DNA of 6,746 nt, from the NCBI GenBank assembly GCA_027083075.1, contig JALWQQ010000089.1:1-6746 (forward strand), written 5' to 3'. This DNA is from Campylobacteraceae bacterium (lineage in GTDB: Bacteria; Campylobacterota; Campylobacteria; Campylobacterales; Sulfurovaceae). Of this stretch, positions 1 to 5,722 are shown piece by piece; within the stretch, counting starts at the first letter, position 1, and each line of letters starts with the position of its first letter. The translations under genes were made by a program, and so were the position numbers. The notes under the pieces were generated by a model. The model saw only the letters and a program-made list of their open reading frames with translations, made no database searches and was not told the DNA's origin.

Positions 1-80
1 GCCTGATCAGGAGACTCAACGGACTCGATAAGGTCTATCTGCAAGTCGGCAGAACGCTTGTCGTGCCGCAGTGTCGGTAG
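1..80 (+). CDS. C-terminal end of a LysM-domain protein, probably a lytic transglycosylase (partial)
   Basis: The frame that begins at base 3 is open to a TAG at 78-80 and gives 25 residues ending in VGRTLVVPQCR. The pattern 'I-x-x-L-N-G-L ... L-x-V-G-x-x-L-x-V-P' is the second half of a LysM domain, a module of about 45 residues that binds peptidoglycan glycan strands. LysM at the extreme C-terminus is typical of MltD-type membrane-bound lytic transglycosylases, and in related Campylobacterota such a gene commonly lies just upstream of rlpA (recalled, not searched). The catalytic part lies outside the window, so the enzyme class is an inference. Other LysM proteins, such as NlpD-like amidase activators, cannot be excluded. 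No clear hairpin terminator follows the stop codon. Confidence 0.7.
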   Translation, partial: LIRRLNGLDKVYLQVGRTLVVPQCR

Positions 81-103
81 TTCATATAAAACCCAAGTAC
101 GAT

Positions 104-114
104 TATGGTAGAAT
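104..114 (+). promoter_or_regulatory. Weak sigma-70-type -10 candidate ahead of the kinase-like gene
   Basis: TATGGTAGAAT contains TAGAAT at 109-114, one mismatch from TATAAT, with a TATG upstream that resembles an extended -10. No good -35 hexamer is placed 16-18 bases upstream, but Campylobacterota promoters often lack one. This is the only gap in the window long enough for a promoter outside genes. Transcription could equally read through from the LysM gene. Confidence 0.3.
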
Positions 115-146
115 AAGCGTCAAAGAGTTCATGAGAGTTACGGGGA

Positions 147-153
147 AAGGGAG
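147..153 (+). promoter_or_regulatory. Shine-Dalgarno site fixing the GTG start at 159
   Basis: AAGGGAG lies 5 bases before GTG 159-161. An in-frame TGA at 132-134 and the absence of another start codon between it and 159 make this GTG the only start that keeps the N-terminal membrane segment. Confidence 0.65.
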
Positions 154-158
154 TATTT

Positions 159-2894
159 GTGAGACGTAAAATTTCTACCAAGCATATTATATGGGCACTG
201 GTATTTCTCGGGATTTTTATCATCGCCTTGGGAAGCCTCTACCTCTTTTCTAATACATGGCAAAGCAAGCAACAAATAGCTAAGGTTTACAAGACGCTCG
301 ATAGATTGAAAGCAATCAGTGCTTTACAAAATGCATTAAATAGCGAGATCAATTGCAAGATCGTATTGTTGCATTCGGAAAAGAAGGCTGCGGTCTGCTC
401 AAAACTCGAAAAAACGACAGATGCAATCACGCAAAAGACATTCGGCGATGTCCCGTCTCTTCTGAAAACAACACGGGATTATCTTTTGGATCTGCGTATC
501 TTCGAAGAGAAGTATGATATCGGCGTCGTAAGGCGTTTGGCGGAAGAGGGCGAAAGGAGTCTTTTGCGTAAGCATTTTTATGCTCTTGTACAGAATCTAT
601 CCGATAAAGCCGAAGCGTTGAGGATCGATCGTGATCGACTCAATGCGATCGAGGCGCTGGAGCGGCGTATCGAAGCGGTTTCTTTGGAGAAGACCCTTAT
701 TGCCTATTTCTTGCAAACACGACAAGCTATACCCGATAGAGAGTTATTGTTATGGAGCCGCTTGAGTAGTGTCGCTTCCGATACAAACGGTATGTCTGCA
801 ACAATTGTCAAAAAATTGGCGCCGCTTTCGAAGCGTCTCGATGCAATGCGGATAGAGGTACTGAATGCGGCAAAAAGCGCTCGATATCCCCTTGCGGCAA
901 AAGCGTGGCAACAGACAGAAACGGAATATGAAAAACTGTTGTTTTCGGAAGAGGCATCCATGATAGAGCGGCTCTTGTCGCAATACGAAAAGATATTGAC
1001 ATCGCTCAATAAAGAGGTTTACTTTTTTGCTTTTGTGGCGCTCTTTAGCCTTGTGTTGTTGATATTGCTTATACTTGAGAGGAGACGAAGCGGCAAAGAG
1101 GAAGCGCAAAAAAGATACTTTTTCGAAACAGTACGTAAACTCTATAGCTATGAGAAGTTTAAAAGGACGGATCGTCTCGATTTCGATGCCGTGGTGCACT
1201 ATGTAAAGAAGTTAAATCAAGTCTATTATGATGCAAAAGGTGTTGTAAAGACGAGTCGTTTTACTTTTAGTCGGATGCTTCACGAGATAAACTCTCCTTT
1301 AGATGCGTTGAGAGGCTACGATGCACTTCTGAAAGAGACGGGACTTAACAATGAGCAAAGGCACTATCTAAAAGCAATAGAAGAGAAGGTAAAGCACTTG
1401 CAACATATAGTATCGCATATGAAACAATTTGAGACGAAGCCGGAGCAATATCAGTTAGCTGTGTCAAAACCCGAGTCCGTAGATCTTTTTATAGAGATAG
1501 AGAGAATTGTCGAAGCCTTTACCAATGCCGCTTCCCGCAAAGATGTTGAACTTGCTCTCTTTACCGATCCGGAACTGCCGCGGAAAGTGATTTTGGAAAA
1601 GGGTTACCTTAGTGAGGCGATATCTAATTTATTGCACCATGCTCTATATAGAACCGAACCGTATCATCCGATCGATATCAATATTTACGGTATTGGCAAA
1701 GGGGACGACGAACATACCTTGGTGCGATTCGAGATAGATTTTGACGGCAAGAAATATAGTTCCGAAGAGCTGGAAAAAATAGAGTCGGCATTGCAGCAAG
1801 GTGACCAAAGTTGCGATCAATGCATAAACGATCCCTCTTTTGTGAGATGCTTTGTGGTCGTTGAGTTTCTTTCGCGCATGAATACCAAACTTCATGTCGA
1901 AAATAAAGAGAGCAAGGGGGCCAAGATATACTTTGACCTTGCGCTTGAGGCGACGGATGCGTCATGGGCGAAGCTAAAGGGCGATCCGGTTAAAGGAGGG
2001 CAGCTTGAGATCGCAGTGGCGTTGCCTTCGGAAAACGTGAGATATCAAAAGATAGAAAATCTGCGCCGATATGTAGAATCTCTCGGTGCCTCTTTTGTCA
2101 TCTATACTTACGAGTCGCTGCAAAATAAGCGGGAATGGGAGAAAAAGCCCGACCTGATGTTCGTCTATCATCACTATTTGAGACTCGAAGGTGAAATCAA
2201 TAAATTCGAAACGTTACAAATCCCAATCGTGTTGATCACCACTCCCGCATTACGTTCTCGTATAGAGAAGGGGAAAAAGCTTTTCGATTTCTTGATCTAC
2301 GAACCGGTGTCTTATCTGAAAGTGCGCCATATTTTGCAGAGTTTTATACAAAAATATCGCAACGAAAACGAGGTGGTACGTACGGTATCGGAAAGGGAGC
2401 GAAAGCCGCGCCAATATCCGAATCTTCGTGTTATGATAGCGGAAGACAATGCGATCAATGCCACGCTTTTCAAAGAGCGTTTTGAGCGTTTTGGTACGAG
2501 TGTTACTGTTGTTAAGGAAGCGATGGATATCGAGAGGGGTCTAAAGAAGCACGAATATCAACTGCTTTTGATCGATAAAGATATGCTCAAAGAGAAAGAG
2601 GGTGCCGATATCCTCAACCGCATCCGCTACAAGGAGAAGACGCAATCCAAACCGCCTATGCCGATCGTACTTATTGCACGCAAAGATGATGATAAGAGCC
2701 ATTATATAAGTTTGGGCTTTAATGCGGTGATCGAAAAGAGTGTAAGCGACGAAGAGATCGAAGCTCTCTTAAAGAGGGATGCGACACGCTATGACCTTCA
2801 TTTGGTTTCGAAAGAGGCGGACGGCAGTACTGACGAGATGGGCAATCTCGATACGCTTAACGAAATACTCGGCGATGAAGACCTGTTGCTCTAA
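159..2894 (+). CDS. Membrane-bound hybrid histidine-kinase-like protein with degenerate ATPase domain and two receiver domains
   Basis: A 911-residue protein that starts at GTG. Seen: membrane segment at about 9-30; extracytoplasmic, mostly helical region at about 31-286 with only two cysteines (C66, C80); second membrane segment at about 287-307 followed by ERRR; no obvious HAMP domain; DHp domain at about 366-425 with H-box LHEINSPL, putative phospho-His H375 and E376; HATPase-like fold at about 440-598; pseudo-receiver at about 615-735; receiver at about 754-874; acidic tail to 911. The ATPase region has lost its motifs: the N-box reads NLLHHAL (H494 in place of the metal-binding Asn), the G1 box reads DFDGKKY, and no GxGLGL loop is present. 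Receiver 1 has Y670 where Asp is expected and E715 in place of Lys. Receiver 2 keeps E762/D763, D806 and K860 but lacks the Thr/Ser. Inference: a pseudokinase or phosphotransfer protein that may respond to an envelope signal. The gene looks AT-richer than those downstream. Signal and partners are unknown. Confidence 0.85.
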   Translation: MRRKISTKHIIWALVFLGIFIIALGSLYLFSNTWQSKQQIAKVYKTLDRLKAISALQNALNSEINCKIVLLHSEKKAAVCSKLEKTTDAITQKTFGDVPSLLKTTRDYLLDLRIFEEKYDIGVVRRLAEEGERSLLRKHFYALVQNLSDKAEALRIDRDRLNAIEALERRIEAVSLEKTLIAYFLQTRQAIPDRELLLWSRLSSVASDTNGMSATIVKKLAPLSKRLDAMRIEVLNAAKSARYPLAAKAWQQTETEYEKLLFSEEASMIERLLSQYEKILTSLNKEVYFFAFVALFSLVLLILLILERRRSGKEEAQKRYFFETVRKLYSYEKFKRTDRLDFDAVVHYVKKLNQVYYDAKGVVKTSRFTFSRMLHEINSPLDALRGYDALLKETGLNNEQRHYLKAIEEKVKHLQHIVSHMKQFETKPEQYQLAVSKPESVDLFIEIERIVEAFTNAASRKDVELALFTDPELPRKVILEKGYLSEAISNLLHHALYRTEPYHPIDINIYGIGKGDDEHTLVRFEIDFDGKKYSSEELEKIESALQQGDQSCDQCINDPSFVRCFVVVEFLSRMNTKLHVENKESKGAKIYFDLALEATDASWAKLKGDPVKGGQLEIAVALPSENVRYQKIENLRRYVESLGASFVIYTYESLQNKREWEKKPDLMFVYHHYLRLEGEINKFETLQIPIVLITTPALRSRIEKGKKLFDFLIYEPVSYLKVRHILQSFIQKYRNENEVVRTVSERERKPRQYPNLRVMIAEDNAINATLFKERFERFGTSVTVVKEAMDIERGLKKHEYQLLLIDKDMLKEKEGADILNRIRYKEKTQSKPPMPIVLIARKDDDKSHYISLGFNAVIEKSVSDEEIEALLKRDATRYDLHLVSKEADGSTDEMGNLDTLNEILGDEDLLL

Positions 2895-2903
2895 GGTTAC
2901 GGT

Positions 2904-3680
2904 GTGAAGGGTTTACAGTGTATTGTGATTTTCTTCTTGCTCCTTATGGGGTGCTCAGGTAAACACGAAATAGCACCCTCATCGTCATATACACTTTCAT
3001 ATACGCGCTACAAGGCAACGATGCGACCCTACACCGTACTCGGGAGACGCTACTATCCGAAAGAGGTGTTTCTCGGCGAGACGATGTATGGGGTGGCAAG
3101 CTGGTATGGACCCGACTTTCACGGTAAGCAAACCAGTAGCGGTGAGCAGTACAACATGTATGCATTAACCGCTGCACACAAGACATGGCCGATGAACACG
3201 TTGGTGCGCGTGCGCAATCTCGATAACGGCAGATCCTGTGTCGTGCGCATTAACGACCGCGGTCCTTTTGTCAAAGCGCGTATCATCGACTGTAGCTATG
3301 CGGCGGGTAAACGCCTAGGACTCGATCGTAGCGGTACGGCGCATGTGAAGCTGGAAGTGGTCGGTTTTGCCGGCAAGGCATACGGCAAAAAAGCGCCGAC
3401 ATCGCACACCGCAAAGCGCTCTGCAGGCAGCACTCTTTTAAGAGGCTATGGTACAATTGCCTTACAAGCCGGTGCGTTTAGTAGCGCCGATGCTGCAAAG
3501 AGATTGGCAAACTATCTCTCGGAGCACTATCCCGGGTTGCAGAGCGTAGCGGTTGTCAAGAGTAAAAAAGCAGGCGATCCCGTACCCTACAAGGTGCGCT
3601 TGGCGGGCTTTGGTACGGCAAATGCGGCGCGAAGTTTTGCGCAACGAGAGGGGTTGCACGCCTTTGTGGTAAAAGAGTAG
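2904..3680 (+). CDS. rlpA: RlpA septal lytic transglycosylase, lipoprotein with SPOR domain
   Basis: A 258-residue protein. RlpA is an outer-membrane lipoprotein that cleaves glycan strands lacking stem peptides, which helps daughter-cell separation. Seen: a lipoprotein signal with hydrophobic core 7-15 and lipobox LMGC (lipidated C17); the double-psi beta-barrel domain at about 62-153 with GVASWYG, H92 in TAAHKTWP and the family hallmark INDRGPF, whose D118 is the expected catalytic Asp; a basic, low-complexity linker at about 158-178; and a C-terminal SPOR domain at about 181-258 (IALQAGAF, then YKVRLAGF), the module that binds denuded glycans at the septum. The GTG start is supported by TAAGG at 2892-2896, which overlaps the stop of the preceding gene and lies 7 bases upstream. 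The gap to that gene is 9 bases, so the two are probably cotranscribed. Domain order and length are normal for the family. Confidence 0.95.
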   Translation: MKGLQCIVIFFLLLMGCSGKHEIAPSSSYTLSYTRYKATMRPYTVLGRRYYPKEVFLGETMYGVASWYGPDFHGKQTSSGEQYNMYALTAAHKTWPMNTLVRVRNLDNGRSCVVRINDRGPFVKARIIDCSYAAGKRLGLDRSGTAHVKLEVVGFAGKAYGKKAPTSHTAKRSAGSTLLRGYGTIALQAGAFSSADAAKRLANYLSEHYPGLQSVAVVKSKKAGDPVPYKVRLAGFGTANAARSFAQREGLHAFVVKE

Positions 3681-3691
3681 AAGGAGTATCC

Positions 3692-4264
3692 GTGATACGC
3701 AAGAGCAGAAAGACCAAAGAGACCGATATCGAAGTAGCGCTTTCGCTTTATGGAAGCGGCAAAAGTAAGATCGCTACCGGTGTCGGCTTTTACGATCATA
3801 TGCTGGAGTCCTTTGCCAAGCATGCGCTGATCGATCTCGAGGTGCAGTGCAAGGGCGATACGCATATCGACGATCACCATAGTGTCGAGGATACGGCGAT
3901 CGTGATCGCTCAAGCGTTCAATGAGGCGATCTATCCCGTCGAAAAGATAGAGCGTTTCGGCAACGCGACGGTAGTGATGGATGAGGCGGCGGTAACGTGC
4001 GATATCGATCTCTCGGGACGAGGCTATCTGGTTTATGAGCTACCCGTAGAGGGAAAAGTGGGCAGTTTCGATACCGAACTGGTTGAAGAGTTCTTTAAGG
4101 CGTTTGCTTTCAATCTGCCCTTGACGCTACACCTTATCTATCAGCGCGGTCGCAACAAGCACCATGTGATCGAAGCGGCATTTAAGGCATTGGCGGTGGC
4201 GTTACGCCGTGCCGTTACGCCCAATGAGCGTACGGGCATCCCGAGTACGAAGGGTGTGTTGTGA
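3692..4264 (+). CDS. hisB: Imidazoleglycerol-phosphate dehydratase (monofunctional HisB)
   Basis: A 190-residue cytoplasmic enzyme that dehydrates imidazole-glycerol phosphate to imidazole-acetol phosphate in histidine biosynthesis; it is known to work as a manganese-dependent 24-mer. Seen: the two metal-ligand motifs characteristic of the family, DDHHSVED at 60-67 (H62, H63, E66) and NKHHVIEAAFKALA from 155 (H157, H158, E161), plus H36 in GFYDHMLE, DLSGRGYLVYE in the middle, and the conserved C-terminus PSTKGVL. The length matches the monofunctional form, and the HAD-type histidinol-phosphatase half present in E. coli HisB is absent. The GTG start has AAGGAG at 3681-3686, 5 bases upstream, immediately after the rlpA stop. 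The stop overlaps the kdsC start. Histidine genes are not otherwise present in the window, so hisB is a lone pathway member in an envelope cluster. Confidence 0.96.
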   Translation: MIRKSRKTKETDIEVALSLYGSGKSKIATGVGFYDHMLESFAKHALIDLEVQCKGDTHIDDHHSVEDTAIVIAQAFNEAIYPVEKIERFGNATVVMDEAAVTCDIDLSGRGYLVYELPVEGKVGSFDTELVEEFFKAFAFNLPLTLHLIYQRGRNKHHVIEAAFKALAVALRRAVTPNERTGIPSTKGVL

Positions 4265-4758
4265 AGATTCGCTTGATCGTGCTTGATGTTGACGGCACGA
4301 TGACCGACGGACGTATTACCTATAGCGAGACGGGCGATGAGATCAAATCTTTTCATGTAAGAGACGGCTTGGCGATACGCAGTTGGATGCGCTTGGGCGG
4401 GCAAGTGGCGATCATCACGGGAAGACGTTCCGAGATCGTTCGGCGCCGTGCCGAAGAGTTGCGTATCGAGCACTTCTATCAGGGTGTCGATGATAAGGCG
4501 GCGGTGTTGGATGATCTACTGCGAAAGTTGGATCTCGACTTGTCGCAGACGGCAGCTATCGGAGACGACCTGAACGACTTGCGTATGCTTGATGCCGTTG
4601 CGCTCTCTTTTGTGCCTGCCGACGCTGCCAACGAGGTAGAAACGTGTGCCGATGTGGTGCTTCGTGCCCGCGGCGGCGAGGGTGCGGTACGCGAGATGAT
4701 CGAATACATCATCGACAAAGAGGGGCTAAGAGAGGAGTTTTTGGCATTATGGCGATAA
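4261..4758 (+). CDS. kdsC: 3-deoxy-D-manno-octulosonate 8-phosphate phosphatase (KdsC)
   Basis: A 165-residue HAD-family phosphatase that converts KDO 8-phosphate to KDO, the sugar joining lipid A to the LPS core. Seen: HAD motif I LDVDGTMTDG with nucleophile D9 and D11; motif II IITGR with T53; K79 in DDKAAVLDDLL; motif IV IGDDLNDLRML with D102 and D103; and the C-terminal RGGEGAVREMIEYI stretch typical of KdsC. There is no cap domain, as expected for this tetrameric C0-type enzyme. The GTG start overlaps the hisB stop as GTGA, with GAAGGG at 4249-4254, 6 bases upstream inside the hisB coding sequence, which points to translational coupling. Standing directly before lptC and lptA fits LPS biogenesis, as in the E. 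coli kdsC-lptC-lptA order. Confidence 0.95.
   Translation: MKIRLIVLDVDGTMTDGRITYSETGDEIKSFHVRDGLAIRSWMRLGGQVAIITGRRSEIVRRRAEELRIEHFYQGVDDKAAVLDDLLRKLDLDLSQTAAIGDDLNDLRMLDAVALSFVPADAANEVETCADVVLRARGGEGAVREMIEYIIDKEGLREEFLALWR
4733..4737 (+). promoter_or_regulatory. Shine-Dalgarno site supporting the lptC start at 4749
   Basis: AGGAG lies inside the end of kdsC, 11 bases before ATG 4749-4751. The spacing is long but usable. It favours this start over the upstream in-frame ATG at 4644, which would put 35 unlikely residues ahead of the membrane anchor. Confidence 0.5.
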
Positions 4759-5267
4759 GATTGGAGTGGGTGTTGTTGCTTGCCAATGTAGTTTTGATAG
4801 CATTCGTCTATCTGTCGCACGGATCGCACCCCGTCCCTCGCATCGAGAGTTTTGATAAAGAGCTTGCATTTAGCGATACCGAATTTAATGAAGTGAACCA
4901 AGACCGCATCCTAAGCCGTGGCTTTGCCAAAGAGGGTGAGCGTAAAGCCGGCGTGCTTTATCTGCGTGCCGCGCGTTTTCGAAGTGACGCGATCCGCCAT
5001 ATGCAGTCCGATCGCGCCAGAGACGACGGCGATACGATCTATCTAAACGGCAATGTAGTGGCGATCACACAAAAGGGGTATCGCTATGTCGGTACGCAGG
5101 CACGCTATGTAAAGACCGACGAACTTCTGCAGAGCGATAGACCCTTTACGGCAACCAAGGATGCGCATGTGCTGGAGGGCAAACGGATGCGCTATAGCGC
5201 CAAAAACGGTATCTTGAGAGCATGGCGTGTACATGCTTACTTTTCACTCGACAAGGAGGGGTCGTGA
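4749..5267 (+). CDS. lptC: LptC, inner-membrane-anchored LPS export protein
   Basis: A 172-residue protein starting at ATG 4749. The frame is open back to 4644, but the extra 35 residues would be Cys/Arg-rich and lie wholly inside kdsC, whereas the ATG gives a clean N-terminal anchor (about residues 7-22) and has AGGAG 11 bases upstream. LptC sits in the inner membrane with a periplasmic beta-jellyroll that receives LPS from LptB2FG and passes it to LptA. Seen: a single N-terminal membrane segment, then a periplasmic region rich in alternating beta-type sequence (DTIYLNGNVVAITQKGYRYV, ALPHA-poor, followed by KRMRYSAKNGIL). LptC sequences diverge strongly, so the call rests on size, topology, these motifs, and the position between kdsC and lptA. 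It overlaps kdsC by 10 bases and lptA by 4. Confidence 0.85.
   Translation: MAIRLEWVLLLANVVLIAFVYLSHGSHPVPRIESFDKELAFSDTEFNEVNQDRILSRGFAKEGERKAGVLYLRAARFRSDAIRHMQSDRARDDGDTIYLNGNVVAITQKGYRYVGTQARYVKTDELLQSDRPFTATKDAHVLEGKRMRYSAKNGILRAWRVHAYFSLDKEGS
5253..5260 (+). promoter_or_regulatory. Strong Shine-Dalgarno site fixing the lptA GTG start at 5264
   Basis: AAGGAGGG ends 3 bases before GTG 5264-5266, with the AAGGAGG core at 5253-5259. It is inside the end of lptC. It selects the GTG that gives a proper signal peptide over the in-frame ATG at 5222. Confidence 0.7.
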
Positions 5268-5722
5268 AGCAAGCGTTTATAGCCTGTTTTCTCTTTACTT
5301 TTTTGTACGGAGGCGACAGGGTGGAAGTGACGGCAGACGAGATGCAGGCGTACGAGTCGGAAGGCAAGATCGTCTTTACGGGCAATGTGCATACAACCCA
5401 TGGAAAGAGTTGGCTCGATAGCGATACACTCTATGTGATCTTGGATGAAAACAACGAAACGAAGCGCTATGATGCGATCGGTCATGCGCGTTTTGAGATC
5501 ATCGACGAAAAGAAGCACTACAAAGGGCATGCGCAAACGATCCTCTATTATCCAAAGGAAGATCGTTATGTACTTAAAAAAGATGGAGTCGTAGATGATC
5601 TCAATAGAAAGCGCCATATCTCGGGCGAATTCATAGAACTGAAAGTAAAAGAGGGTGATGCGCTTGCCAAGAGTGAGAAGAAAAAGCCGGTGAAGGTGAT
5701 TTTCGAACTGGAGAAGAGGTAG
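5264..5722 (+). CDS. lptA: LptA, periplasmic LPS transport bridge protein
   Basis: A 152-residue protein in the LptA/OstA family. LptA monomers stack end to end through their beta-jellyrolls to form a bridge that carries LPS across the periplasm from LptC to LptD. Seen: a short signal peptide (MKQAFIACFLFTFLYGG), then the typical opening VEVTADEMQAYESEGKIVFTG, where the 'ADxM...xxxxVxFxGNV' pattern is the family hallmark, then repeated beta-strand segments (YDAIGHARFEI, YKGHAQTILYYPKEDRYVL) and a lysine-rich C-terminus. The GTG start overlaps the lptC TGA as GTGA. An in-frame ATG lies 42 bases upstream, but using it would destroy the signal peptide. The protein is somewhat shorter than E. coli LptA (185 residues). 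Confidence 0.92.
   Translation: MKQAFIACFLFTFLYGGDRVEVTADEMQAYESEGKIVFTGNVHTTHGKSWLDSDTLYVILDENNETKRYDAIGHARFEIIDEKKHYKGHAQTILYYPKEDRYVLKKDGVVDDLNRKRHISGEFIELKVKEGDALAKSEKKKPVKVIFELEKR

Noticed and set aside
81..158. Possible terminator or regulatory hairpin in the gap after the LysM gene
   Set aside because: No inverted repeat followed by a T-run is visible. The short direct repeat GTTCAT (80-85 and 128-133) is too brief to mean anything.
131..169. Short open frame (12 codons) that starts at ATG 131 and overlaps the kinase-like gene start
   Set aside because: There is only a poor AAAGAG upstream and the peptide has no recognisable feature. It could be a leader peptide, but nothing in the sequence supports that.
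622..655. Cluster of four GATC sites within about 35 bases
   Set aside because: The sites lie inside the coding frame and follow from Ile-Asp-Arg codons (ATC GAT CGT) that are common throughout this window; no origin-like features are nearby.
3447..3457. TATGGTACAAT inside rlpA, 10 of 11 bases equal to the promoter candidate at 104-114
   Set aside because: It encodes part of the conserved SPOR start (GYGTIALQAGAF) and lacks a -35 partner, so coding constraint explains it. A weak internal promoter for hisB and the LPS genes is not excluded.
4644..4748. Possible 35-residue N-terminal extension of lptC
   Set aside because: The stretch is Cys/Arg-rich, lies wholly within kdsC, and would bury the natural N-terminal membrane anchor. 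The ATG at 4749 has its own ribosome binding site.
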